This document shows positions 15,274 through 28,806 of a DNA stretch of 64,000 nt, piece after piece. Position 1 is the stretch's first letter; each line of letters begins with the position of its first letter. The notes under the pieces were generated by a model, which saw only the letters and a list, made by a program, of their open reading frames with translations, was not told the DNA's origin and made no database searches. The stretch spans positions 2,386,431 to 2,450,430 of the forward strand of contig VZRN01006818.1 of assembly GCA_013397935.1 (NCBI GenBank), in the 5' to 3' direction. The DNA comes from Dasyornis broadbenti. Lineage: Eukaryota; Chordata; Aves; Passeriformes; Dasyornithidae. The position numbers and the translations under genes are program-made.

Positions 15274-18200
15274 CCTTAAAGGAACAAGCCTGGATTTTGT
15301 TTGCTGCTCATATACTTCTGTCTACAGAACTGTGCAACACAGGACTTTTGAAAGAAAGCAGTGCCTTCCTGGGTCACATCAACACTCCATCTAGTCCTGC
15401 TCCATCTTGGAAAGCAAGAAAATGAGGTCCTGTTCAGGGAGAGAATGAGATCCAGCCCACTTTTCCCAGTCTTGTCCTGCTACAGTTCCCCGACATCCAG
15501 TAGTGCCACCTTAGAGAGTAAATGCTTCTCAGTCTTTGTAATATTTACATATGAAGCTCTTAGAAATTAATTTATTCAGTCCCTTCTGGGCCCTCTCAAT
15601 CAGTCTGTATACACAGATTTACTGCTTACTCTTCCTCTCTAGAGATACTGGATCCATGATTGTCTCAACTGAATGATGCATAAATTGTTTTTTCTGTTGA
15701 ATACACAATTTTCCTCCAATACTGGACTGATAGCAGTATAGAGAAGAATGTTTAAATAGATTTCCACTCAGAGAAAAAGATATTGCTTGAAATTTTTAAA
15801 TACATTTCCTTACTTCTGAATAGACTGAGGAACCTGAGCATTCCTCGTGGATCTTCTTCTCACGTACTATCCATTTTTCTGAAGATACCCCCTTTTCTTG
15901 CCCCATGAAAGCCTAGCTGTGCTATCCTTTGAAAAATGCAGTTGATTTTCAAGAGGTCAATATTACATTTTAGATTCTCAGTTACCTAAAAGAACCTCTA
16001 GTAGCTGTTGTATTCCACAAGGGACAGTCAAAGTCTGGTTTCACAAACGAAGTTTTACAACTTATTGTAGACAGCAGTGATTATCGGGATTGATGAGTTT
16101 TATGTTCAGCCAGGAAGGGATCGTGATCAGTTGCACAAACCCAGGGTTACAAATCTCCCTGTGCTTGTTGCCCCTTGCCATGACCTTTAAAAAGCATAGG
16201 ATTTTCCTCCTTCTTTCCAAGCCTACCCAGCCTGTCCAGTATCTCTTTCAGAGACCATCTCCACGCTTTTTCAAACCTAGTCTTGACCATCTTTCTTTTT
16301 TTCCTAGTTTCTCTCTCCTCATATATCCTCTACAGTATGCTCCTTCTTCTATCTGAAGCCTTTAAAGGAAAACAAATTTTTTAACAGACATCACCAACAT
16401 TTTGGTTAAAATGAACAAAACCAACCACCACAAGGGTACCCTCCCTTTGTAGAGCTCAAAGAGCGTGCCGGGACTATGCAGGAAAACAATTGTCCTGGAA
16501 GATGGGACCCCCAATCACAGGAGATGCACTGATGCTTCCCAGCCGATTTTCAGGATCCAAGCTCCACTGAGAAATCCTGAGGTGTCACCATGACAGGAGG
16601 GCATGGTGACGGGGACTTGTGCTTCAAACTAACAAATGGCCAAAGGAGTACAGGCACATGTACAGGCACACATAAACACTGCAAGCACATTTGCTGAGTA
16701 CAGAACAATTTGCTTGGAATTAACATCTCTGCCCCAAAATGTGTGTGTACAAGGGTTAAATTGCTGAGACACTTTGTAAATGATGTTATAGGTACTATAT
16801 GGTATATCATCCTATACTACATATCGCTAAACTGATTTTTCTGGAAAAAAAATGCAGACGCAATAAATTAATACATTTTACTTTGAAAAGCTAAAGGTTG
16901 GCAAAACTATATGCAATTACATCCAAATACACATGAATGAAGGTGCTTGGTACCATCAGCAACAAATCCTGCTATTGGCTGTGTGAATAGCAAAAATAGT
17001 TTAAAGTCAGTGAAATTTTCAGACCTTGTATCAGCTGGAGATTTGAAAAAGTGCCCGTTCCTCATGTACAGTATTGCCCTTAATGCATTTTCTCCTCCAT
17101 GATAAAAGGAGTCAAATGAGATTGTTCTCTATTCTAATCCTTTTCAGTATTGAAAAACACTAGCATGTAGCAGATCTGTAAAGGATATGTATAAATAAAT
17201 CATCAGCAATCTCAATTAGATAGAACTCAGTGACCTTTGTTTATTTTCTACAAGAGACAAATTTCTTTTGGGATTATCTGTGTATGAAACATGTTTAAAA
17301 TTATATATGAAGTCATTCCAACAAAATTATTTAGATGAAAAGGAGGAAGTGCAAGAAAGAAATCTTACTTCTTTCAGTACTAAATATGTGAAAACAAATT
17401 CAGGAATTTCCAATGTCATTGGGAAAGAAAAGACATATAGCTCTGCAGCTGCTTCACAGACCATTTGACAAACCTCCAGCAGGTTAAACAAACACACAGG
17501 GAAGCCTGCAAATGATACAGCAACTGTAGCTGCTCATCAAACATGAAAATCAGCAAATGACTTTGCAGATATAATAAACACCTCAAGTGCAGAAGAGCTT
17601 ACTAGCCTGTGATCTGCATTTCACAGGTCAAAACGCTTGCTTCTGCTCAGAAATCACCCAAGATCGTTACCATAATAACTGTGACTGCAGAGGTTACTGC
17701 TAATGGATTTCTAAATGCTTAAAATCTCTTCAGTGGCATTTTGTGCTGATTTTAAAAGTACGTAGTAAAAGTAAGTGTCTATGAGACAAATGCAAATTGA
17801 GGGAAAAAAGTGCTTTGTAGTCACATACTTGAATTTCCTATCCCAGCTTTTACTGGTAAAACGTTTTATTTTCAAGTTTTACTTCTGCAATGAATTCTTT
17901 CTTCTCACAATGAAAACTATGAAAAAGATCTGGGGTGATTTTGACAGGTTTTCTCAGACAAATCATGCTCTTACTCTGCAAAATCAGTTAGCCAATGAAG
18001 ACTATTTTACATTCTGGTGGGGGATGAAGGATCAGGTAACACAGTGCTGCATCTGTGACATCAGGGTGCTTCTGAAATCTGAGGGAAGCTGAAGTCAAAG
18101 GCAAGGCAGGTTTGTTTTGACAAGGATAGAAAAAGTGACTGAGGACTGCACAAGTCAGGAAACATCACTTGAGAAGGTGGCTGCCCTGTAGCAAATGGTG

Positions 18201-18863
18201 CAAATTGGCCTGCTGATATTAGGAGCACTCTTGCAAAAAAATAATGGGATCATTTAAATCTTCTGTGTTTTTACTCATCACAGGAGCCTGAAGGAACTGG
18301 ACTAAGTTAACTGCAGCATGAGAACAGCTGCTTTTGAACACCCACTGTCTCACCAATGCCATATTCATCACCATGGAAAACAAAACTGGCTCTGGAGCTG
18401 TTTGCACGAAGGTAAACACGTACCCGCAGGGATGGATCACCCGTCTGTCACATCTGTCAGCCACTGGGAACCTGGCTCAGATGTTAAGAGCTGAGCCAGA
18501 GGAGTAACCTGGGAGCCATCTTCCCTCATCAGCAGTGTCATTTAATGGAACTTAGATCCCAGGATCACTTCATTTTCTTTTCCAATCAATGTGGACTTTT
18601 TTTTAAAAACCCTTTTATCTCTCTGTATTACTTTCTGTATTTTTCCCTTATTTCTGAGATTATCTTGCAACAGAAAATTATGCACTCCGTCTATTCTACT
18701 ATTACACTATGCAGTACAGAGCTTTTCCTCATTTAAATTGTAGCGCAGCACACACAATTTTAAATTCAGCTAATGCAATTCTACATTGGCAACTCAACAG
18801 CATCATAACTGGAGCACATGTCCTGCCTTTAATCTAGACTAGGTTCTGGAATTTTTGTGTTTT

Positions 18864-18887
18864 TATATATATGTATACATACATATA
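18864..18887. repeat. AT/GT microsatellite-like tract
   Basis: Alternating purine-pyrimidine sequence centred on the palindrome ATGTATACAT, flanked by TATATA runs. It is simple sequence that can form a cruciform. Confidence 0.85.
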
Positions 18888-21800
18888 AACCCAATTATTT
18901 TCGTATTTCATCCCAACTTCTGCTTGCTTTCTGATAGTAAAACATTTTTATTTTCAGGATTAAACAGACATTTCTAGATGCTACAAAAACCCAAGAATCA
19001 TAGTGAAGAAAGGGGAACGGTCTTTAAAATTATTTTTCTTTCAGCTGACCTACATTTGAGTTCATTAGTTGTGGGCAGTAGACAAACCCCTCAGGAAAAC
19101 CATATTTGGTGCAGCCTGCGACAGAATATGGACATTTGCTGCACAGCAGGCTGTGGGTCAGGGAGGGGAAAAAAAGGCATACCTCTGTATTTCTGTAAAC
19201 AGCTCCTCTATGTGTTCAGAGCCAAGGATTGGATGAAAACTGCCTTACTGCTTTCTAATGACATTTATATTGTGTATTTAAATATTTCAGAGCCTGAAAA
19301 TTCCCAGGATGTTAATTATTGGTTTTATTACAATAATTTAGTATTTCATAACTTCTCCTAGGAATATTTTGTGTCCTAAGCAATTACTGAGGACACTACA
19401 TCACACAGTAATTACTTTTTTAGTATCAACTCTGTAAATATTATCTTTTCAAGGCATTTTAAGCTTCTTTGATTTGCATGTGCTCCCTTCTAGCTAAGCA
19501 GTTCAAAATCCAGCCTACCCTAAAATTATGTTTGTTTAACATTTTATTTTTCCATTAAAATCCTGTTACCAAGCTCCCCCCAAACAAGGCTGCAAACCAG
19601 CTACTAACAGCAATTCCAGACCTTGAGCCACTGCAGAGGATGTGCTCAGGGCTGTACATTCACTCTGTTTTCCCTCCAGTTTGATGGCTACCGCTGTTTT
19701 TGAGATCAAACACTGTGCTGAAATACAAAACCTGTATTATATCATGCTTCAAAGAACCAGGTAGTGTGGAAAGAAAGTGCAGTATTTACACATGTACAAA
19801 GGAACTGAAAAATCTAGTCGCTTTAATTTCAGACTTCAAAGTCTTGACAATTTTCCTTCAGAGTACAGTGACCTATTTTAACAACTGACCTGCTAGTACA
19901 TCCCTGCAGCTGCGTACAGAACTTGCAAATGACAAATAATAATAAAAAAAACTGGTTGGAGAGAAAAAGGGGCTTGTGTTGGTGGAAAAAATCGTCAAAA
20001 TAATGATTTATAACATCTAGGTTTGGTCACTCCTGCTTGTCTCTGCGAAGGCTGGCATGCACTCTCACTGTAAATGCAGATAATTTGCCTGTTCAGCACA
20101 TCTGTTATCACCGTGGAGTAGAAGGTGGCTGGAATGAAACTTGGGAAGGCTCCTGTGGGGCCCAGAGGCAGAGCTGGAGCACAAGGGTTATGTGGGAGGT
20201 GAAACAACAGTGGGCTGCTCAACACGATGAGGACAAGACTTCGAGGGCCTTCCGCTAGGTGTGATGAGCAGGGCATAAGGAAAGCAGTTGGGTTATTCTT
20301 CTGTCCCAGAGAACAGGAAAATTCCTCCAACTGAGGAAGTATTTCCACTACGTCTCTTTGTTATTTGGTGCCAGTTATGTGAACAAGAATTTACTAGGAC
20401 AGACACAGCTCACAACTGCAATCCTCCTAGCTAAACAAAATCTCTGAATTCACAGATGATTCAAATAGCTGTCCCAGTGCAGAGTTCACATTATAGTTCT
20501 TCTGAGCCCATGTCTACTTCAGGCAACAAGACTTTACATGTCCAGAAGTCTGCTATACTGCACATGTCTAGGTCAGTAGACACTGAAGAAGTATGGATTT
20601 TTAAAATTTTAAAATTTAATGTCAACTAGATTGGGCACAAATTCACTTTTCCCAAAAAACAAAACAAAAAATCAACATTGAGAAGCTGAAACGTTTAATC
20701 TTAAAAAACAGTGGTGTTTTTAAGAATTTTTTTTAAATGACAGTAACTTTTAAAACTCAATTAAAAATATGGACTAAAAACAAAATGAAACTTTTGTTGC
20801 AGATTCTATGAAATATTTTAATCGCTCTTAAATGTACGGTGTCTTATTTTCACTTCACAAAGGAATTAATTTTATTCTTGTGTCAGGTCATTTCTTTCCC
20901 CTCCATGCCCTCAGTTTTCAGTAAGTGAGTTGAAAACAAACAAAGAGATGAATAAAGTGAACAGTTTGCACAGCATTACTGTTGACTGATTTACCCATGT
21001 TGTTAAAACAGATAAGAGGGCATTGGAATTTAGTTTGGAAAGCATGGGAACAGCTATTCAGCCTGTCCATATTCAGGTCAGCACAGGAACATGCTTATCT
21101 TGAAGTAAATGTTAAGGTCTCCTTGACTTCAAGATGACTCTTGAACAGTGCCATCAGCTCCTGACATTGTATCAGTGCCACAGGAATATTTGATGTCCTT
21201 TTTAAAGCTCCTGCAGGAATAAGCCACCCCAAGAACAACACCTTTGACTCAGCTGCTACTGACCTAACACTTGCCCTTGGCTGGGCACTGCTTGGGCCCT
21301 TGGCAAATCAGGAGACCTCAGTCCAGGAACTCAATGGGAACTACAGCCATCTAAACCTAGGGATTCAAGAGGTTGGCCATCAAATACTTTATTTTTAAAT
21401 TACAGTTGTTTTTAAGTGCATCTATGATTCTAAGGGAGGGGTCTTAAACATTAATTCTGAAACACATTGTTTTTAGTTATGTGCCTTAACACTAGTCCTG
21501 CAGGGATGGTTTCTTCAATGGGGCACAATATACTCGTTCCCTTGGCTTCTGTAAGGACAGGGTAGCAATAAAGTTTCATTACATTCTGCTTGACAGTCTA
21601 AATTTAAATGTTTAGAGGGAAAAATCTGTTTGTTTCTGACTTTGCGGGCTGCTTGTCATGCTAGCATTACCTCAAGCCTCACTTTTAAGTTAAGATATTC
21701 TGACTGCGAAGCTAAGTAATGTTTCAAACAATCATGTATATATAACTGTAACTAAACACCTACACATATGCAAAATAAAGTCCAAGTTTCAAACTGCATT

Positions 21801-24800
21801 ATATTAATGCATATAATTTGAATTAACTATAATTTCAGCAATTCTGTAAATCCCTTTGAAAGGATCTGTTGCTTGCTGATTTTGCACCATGTGAAGACAT
21901 GGTAAATATGACATGTAGTCTCATCACATGAATAATGCATTCTGCATCTCGAATAAGCAAGTTCTGCTCCAGGGAGATGCTTAATCCATTCCTTCCTTCT
22001 GGGGATGAAAGGAATTAAACTCAGTGCACTGATCTCACAGTATGTGCTCATTTGACTTTAATTATAAAATGATTATTTCAACATTTTTTCCTGTAAAATA
22101 AACCAAGGCTGAGCTCCACGTAACTTCTACAGAATTACATTACTTCTCTGTGCACTCAGTCAGTGCTCATCAATACTACCCTTTCAATACAGTTTCACAT
22201 GGAAGGATAAAACCCACCTCTTGGGGTTTGCAGCTGCTATAGTAGTTTCAGGTCTCACAGCAACAAAAGCTCCCCTTTTTGATAGTTATCAAAAGGATGG
22301 AGCAGTAAAATCCTTTAAACTGAATTCAAATGTCATGAGAAGGAACTTTCACCAGACTCAGGGAGATGCCACGATCCCATTACCAAGCTGGAAGATTTAC
22401 ATCACACATCCTCTATATTTTCACCACTGTTTTTTTCACAGGCTGTTCAAACCCGCGCAAAACTCTGCATACGATCAATTACTTGCTAAAACCCAGAAGC
22501 TTTCTCTTGGCTAATTCAATAGGCAGAGCATTCCTTGGGAATAGAACATCTGCTGTCCATGTCTTAGGAATGACAGAGCATCAAGTGGAATAGACAGCTG
22601 TACTGTCTAAGGTACTCTCATGCTTCAAGCTTGAAAAAACAGCAGTTCAGGAATGTGATGTGTTATCAGGCATACCATCTGGGGGGACAGAAATGAATGC
22701 TTTCCATACAGGATAAGATCTCCATGTAAGGATTACTGACAGTAACTCCAACTGACGTGTTCCCATCCAGGTCCAGTAGAATTTACTGGGTTCACTGCAT
22801 GACACCTTCCAATTTAAAAGCTATTTGGAGCTGACCTACATAACATCACAAGTGTGATCCTGCTCCCAAGCAAAAGCGGCTGTACTGCTTCTGGTCTTGT
22901 ACTAATGAATGCTACTAGTTAATAGTGCAGCTCCTATTGTCAAACCAAGCTTGCTAGCTGGGATGCTTCTGCATCCATAATGTGAATAAATGCTCACACA
23001 CAAGCAAGAATAGAAGCTATTTACAAGGTGCTATCTCACATACAAAACATGGTGCCAAACTTTTTCAGTCCAAGTGATATAAATGTTTACAGGTTATTTT
23101 CAGAAACTTCAGTCAACTCCTAAATGTTCACATTAATTTTCAAAATAGTACTTATTTTGCAAAACCATTTATGTATCTAAACCCACAAAATCCATTGTGC
23201 TACAATAGGAATTTGTTAGGGCATGAAGAAGTTTTAATTATAATTTTTTTAAATATCCAACCAGCTTAATCTCATTTATCCTTTGGCGCTCCTACAGTCT
23301 AGAGATGGAACAAGGCATTCAGATAAATGCCATCACTATATTAAAAGCTGAAGAACATACATAAGCTTAGCTCAGCTATTTTCAGAACATGTGAAATACA
23401 GCAAAGCACATCTCACCAAACACTTGTGAGTATTATCTCTCTGAAGAAACTGTGGCTTACGCAGAGCACACAGTAAAAATTTATCTGCGATGCTCTCAAA
23501 AAATACAGAATGTGCAACAAAATTATAAACGAATCAAAATAAATGGTCATTAGTCATGATGACTATTACTCAACACTTCAAATTCCTAATCTTATCAAAT
23601 GCTCCAAAGAAAAATTGTACCCGTACAATTTCATCAAACCCTCCCATTAAAGTACACAAGTGAAAATCATCAGGAGTTCTCAAAATGCCATGTGAAACCA
23701 TGAACTTCAGTCTGTTTTCAGACCTTAAGTGTTTTATAAATACAGTAATCACACCATAAATGATAACTACTAAGATCACAGAAAAAAAATCAAAAGGTTG
23801 GATACATCTAATGCCATAAATATTATGGACCTATGAGCTAGAGCACCACCTGACAAGGTACCCTACAGAGGTCTTCATTCACTCTGAAGGACAATGAATA
23901 TTGATTTGTAACGACTTGAATAAAAATAAACTGGTTGATATTTGTCTAATTAAATATTTTCTTTTAAGAATAACTGCACACTGGACACTGCAGTCATGTC
24001 GTTTCACAATGGTTATGATCTTCATGATTCTACCATTAAAATAACAATTTTTAAATCACTAGGATATTTTCAAGAGTGAATAAAAATGTTCATTATAAGG
24101 AACAGTAAATAAGCCAGCTTGCTCTCTCTCACACATAGAAATATGCACGCAACGCATCCACAAAATGTGCTTTGGCTGTTCATTTTAGCTATTGGGACGA
24201 GAACTGAGCCTAGCAGTGGTAAAGGTCTGAGCTCCATCCCCCATGCACAGACTCTCTGTGGGTTGTGTCTCTTTGTTCAATAATAAGGCCACGAAGCACA
24301 GTAATATTAACATTAGTCATTAGCAAGTGGGTGACATGACCTTACAGCTTCTGATTTCTATTGCAATGCATCTTCCCTTCGAGTCAGAGGTTACTGTGCA
24401 TGAGGTGAGAATGGCAACATCAGTAATTCCACCTGAGGGTAACCTTTGTCAGCATTCATTTATTTTCATTATAAGGTCTCTAAAATATTACTTGAGGTGA
24501 AAATCCCTTTAGATTGCTGCATAATATATATGTCAAACTTGAACCTATATCAGACGTGTCTGAAGTAATTAAAAGGGACACAGGTTCAAAGATCACTTAT
24601 TTTAACTAACCATTGATTTAATGGTCCAGCTTTGTGCGATGCGATGACACAAAAGACAAGGATGGACAAGTGATTTTACGCGTGGCAGAAAATCACATGA
24701 AGACAAGAACTCTGACAGAGTTTTCTGTTAGACTTCTGAGCCTGGCTGATCAGCAGTGGAAAATATGAGCCAATCTCCCTCTACTATCGAAACGAGATAT

Positions 24801-25090
24801 CAAAGAACAGATTTCAGAGGGCCTGAAAATGTATGAGCCTCTGATGAAAAGGTTGTTGTGCTCAGTGCCTCATCCGCTGCAAAGGCAGAGACATGGGGAT
24901 GTTCTTCAGAGCAAAAGCTTGAGGCAACCTAACTGTGGGAACTCCTTACAGCTCCCATGGAACCTTCTTTATAAAGTTGCTTGAAAGCAACTGTAATACA
25001 TTTGCTTTTTATAACTAGTTGAATTTTGATTAGTATTACCTTGCTGTTCAAAGACAATTTAGGTGTTACAAAGAGCAAAGCAAGTCTTAC

Positions 25091-25171
25091 CTGGAATACT
25101 CTGTCTCCTCACAGACAGTGCTCCATCAGGTGCCTTTGCCTGGTTTGCAGCTTTTGTATAAGGACTCTCAT
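25091..25171 (-). CDS. GRIP1: GRIP1 coding exon 2: N-terminal linker before PDZ1
   Basis: This 81-bp exon lies between a pyrimidine-rich acceptor ending in TTTAG (AG at 25172-25173) and a donor reading G|GTAAG (GT at 25089-25090). It starts in phase 1: its first two bases complete an Asp codon begun in the previous exon. It then reads [16 protein letters not shown], continues through [10 protein letters not shown], and leaves one G for the next exon. It corresponds to about residues 19-46 of mammalian GRIP1, the basic and Pro/Ser-rich stretch between the alternative N-termini and PDZ1. From memory, the middle of this segment differs from mammals at several positions while both ends are conserved, which fits a disordered linker. 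In mammals this is the first exon shared by the alternative N-terminal forms. No stop or frameshift is present. Confidence 0.93.
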
Positions 25172-26948
25172 CTAAACAGAAACAAGCAACACCTCCAGTT
25201 ACTGTTAAATATAATGTTATAAACAACATAATTTTTTATCCAAATACTGTGTGAACTAGCAGTGCAGATCACAAGAGATGCTGTGAGCCAGATGAGGATG
25301 GGTATTTCTGAACACTGACAGAATGCTCAATGTCATTTTTAGACTCGATGACAAAGGCTCTGAATAGGAGAGCTGAAAAGGACGTGCTAAAACTCAAAAT
25401 AGAGGTAACACATATTGATGACACACCTGATATACAAAGGCATTTTCAGGTTTAATATAATGATGGAAATTTCTCTTTTCTCATGTTTAGAAGCTTCACA
25501 TGTCAAAGACTTGAACGACAGAGGTACTACTCCTGTTTAGGAGCAAAAGACTTCCAGAAGCTTTTCAATGTTCTGGCTGGGAAGATGCACTCCTTTTCCT
25601 TTAGGATCTGTCAGTGGGTGGTTCAGTGGGTTTTGTAACAATTGACTGGGGACAACATCAGACAGCTGTTGCCAAACAGGCCAGGAACAGCACTATACCT
25701 GTCTGTGTCTAAATAGGAGGCTATATGGAACCCACAGATCAACTTCAGTGCATAAAAGACCACTAATGGTGGGATGAGCAGATGAATCACCAAGCAGAGG
25801 CAGCATTAGGCAGGAAATGAGTCACTTCTACATCCTCTTAAGAACAGAACGACAGTAAGGAAAAAATCAACTATACTGTAGCTTTAAAAAGGACAAACTG
25901 TAAGTGCAGGAAAGAAATGTGAATAAAAGAGAAGAAATAGTATATGCATTTATTATTTCAATCAAAATAAAGGAATCAGAAGAAATAAGGCTTCTGCCTT
26001 GTTTTGCCTTTGATAGAGTGCTCAAAGACTTTAAAGTGTCACAAATCTTTCTGTTTGCATATTTTCCTTCAGGTTGCAAATGACTGATGCATTTATAGCA
26101 TGTGCATGAATACATGCTTAAATACTGATCAATGAGTAGAGGAATCAAAGACTACATTATCTGTTATAGCATCCTCAGATCAAGTAGAACCATATCAACT
26201 TTTTCTGGAGAACCATCTTTTCAGTTGACACTCTTGACAGTATAATCCTTCTTTGCTGATTGCACTCTTTACATCTTGTGAGGTCTCAAACTCCTTTAGA
26301 AACTTGCATCAAAGACAGCAGTCCATTTTTGTATCAGTGAGATAAGGGTTTGGTCAGCATAATTTAATTGAAAACCAGGTCTCAAAGAAGTGACAGAAAG
26401 AGCTGGTTATCTTTTAAAACCAGAACTTCTGTAATGAAGTCTGCTACTGTTAGGCAGATGCAACAAGAAAAAGCTTAAAATCACTAAAAAGAAAGAAAAG
26501 GAAAAGGCAAAATAATGATTTATAGCCATCAACCTTGATGAAAATACAGCAGCTAGTGAAGATCATGTATTGGTAAAATACCACAACAGTCAGTATAATT
26601 GTTTTTTCTACGGTAAAATGAACTCCAATTGTTTTAGGACTACAATGCTACAAGGGAAAAAGTAAGAGGCTTGATTATATTATGTTCTAGTACAAGCACC
26701 AGGAAAAGAAAGCTGCCAGCTGCAGGAAATACAGAAGCATGGAAAAAATAATAACACAGACCCAGGCACAGAATGTAAGAAAAGGTATGTAAAGCTTTAT
26801 CCTTCCATTTGAGGTAAGTGGAAGAGATTATATTATTACACACCCCCTCATTAAAGACAAAAAATACAGTAAGACTGAACTAAAGCTTCTGAAAGAAGTA
26901 GAATTCATCTATTTTCTTCCACAGAAGAGGCACCACTGAGCTCGAAAA

Positions 26949-26984
26949 CAAGACAAGGCTCAAGACAAGGCTTAAGACAAAGAA
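26949..26984. repeat. 12-bp tandem repeat, three copies
   Basis: CAAGACAAGGCT is repeated exactly at 26949-26960 and 26961-26972. A diverged third copy, TAAGACAAAGAA, fills 26973-26984. Confidence 0.92.
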
Positions 26985-28782
26985 ACTGAGCATGTGGCTT
27001 GTATGTCCCATCCATTATAACTTAGTTGCAGTTGCTGAATGTGGCAGTAGATAGAGTGAGACACACATTTTTCTATTAAAAATTGGACAGAAAACATAAT
27101 ACAATTTCTCTAGAACTGATGGATAGTGATGACTTCTGGGCCCTATTTGAATGTATGCCCTACCTATGGAAAATCTATCAATTTACAGAACAAAATAGTC
27201 CTCTCCTAGTCAGACTTCTTACATACAAATTATTGTCATGAGATTAAGAGAGGGGGGAAAAAAGGCAAAAATAATTTCCACAACTAGCCCTTTTTCACTG
27301 AATCTTTGTCACTCAGCAAATAAGTAAATCAGCTCCACTCCCATGCTGGAAGAAGATTTTCCCAATATTGCACAGGACTAGGAGTACCTGTGGTTATTCT
27401 GAATTCAGAACACAGGACAAAGCCACAAACCTTCCTGGTTAACAACACCAATGAGGGGAGGGCAGTGCACATTCAAATACTTACTACAGAGTATGAGCAA
27501 AAATGTTTTCTACATAATACCTGGCAGATGTGAAAGTAAGTAAGACTGCACAGGTGAGTAAGCTAGTATTTCAATTTATTAACACTGAAAGTTTATCAGA
27601 TTCTTATGTGGGGTTAGGTAGTGTAGGCATGTAATTGTGTTACATTTCTTAATCTGTCCACAGATTTTCATAGCAAAACAAAGGGCCCACAAAGTTCCTT
27701 CATAAACTTCTGAACGCCTGTTAATGCAAAATATGCCTTATTATTATTGGGAAAGAAAAATGAGCCATTGGTGGACTGGTAAGCTGTTCCCAGAACTGGA
27801 AAGAATTTTCTTCCAATGTCCTTTTAATAGTAAAATCAGACTGAAACATGACTAGAAATATGGGGAAAGGATTCCAAGGAGCAAAGGAAAACAAATACAA
27901 CCAACTGTAGAACGAGTTTTTATTGAGCCTTATTAAGATGCTTGAGACAGGAAAGCAATATAAAGATCAGACACATGCAGAAATAGATATCACCCTAAAG
28001 AACAAAGTAACTAGAGAGACAAGGAAGTCCTGATAGTCCTGAAATGTCAGACACCATTCATGGTGCCCCAAAGGAAAAAAAATCTGTTTGTATGTATTAA
28101 CAAAGTTGCACATGTGGCCACAAGAATTTATCGTCAAATGAAAATTTCTTGATGTCTTCATCCACTCTATAGTTAGCAGGGGGGGTCTTAAAAAATGCGA
28201 AAATGCCTTATGACAGCACTGCCTCAGGGGATCTGTAGGAGAGTTTTGTATTACCAGAACTGATAGACTTGGAGATGAAACTCAATTCAGCAAGCCAACA
28301 CACTGAAAAAGCAAAAGAGCAAAAGAATATGAAGCATTCCCCCTCCAAACAAGAGATAATAACTCAGTATCAGGTAAAGCTGTGATATATTTTAAGACGC
28401 CACACATACAAAGTAGAGGGAGAAACAGGCTAGATTCAGAAGAATAAATCCCACCTGTCTACACCCCTAGTAACAGCCTATCATCAGCAAGGAGTGAGCC
28501 ACAGACCATAAAGAATTCACAGGCCAAACTGTGCTGCCCCGAAGCACAGAAATGCCTTCACCTGGCACACGGAGCCGCTAACTCTGCCTCTCGGAGCACC
28601 ACTTCTTGTCCACTTCTGAAGGAATCACTCCACAGGTGGCCACATTCCCTACCAGCTTAGCTATACCCATCCACTTGTGCAGCTGCTTTTGATACACCAC
28701 TGGCTTTTTCTTTCCTCTCGTAATTCCCTCTGGCTAAAAAATCAGATAACTCAGAGTAAACAATTTCAGCAATTGTTTGCTG

Positions 28783-28806
28783 AATCAAAAAACAAATCAA
28801 AAAACA
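28783..28806. repeat. 12-bp tandem repeat, two exact copies
   Basis: AATCAAAAAACA occurs twice head to tail. The word CAATTTCAG occurs both about 20 bases before (28761) and overlapping the end of the pair (28805), so the duplication may be nested in a slightly larger one. Confidence 0.9.
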
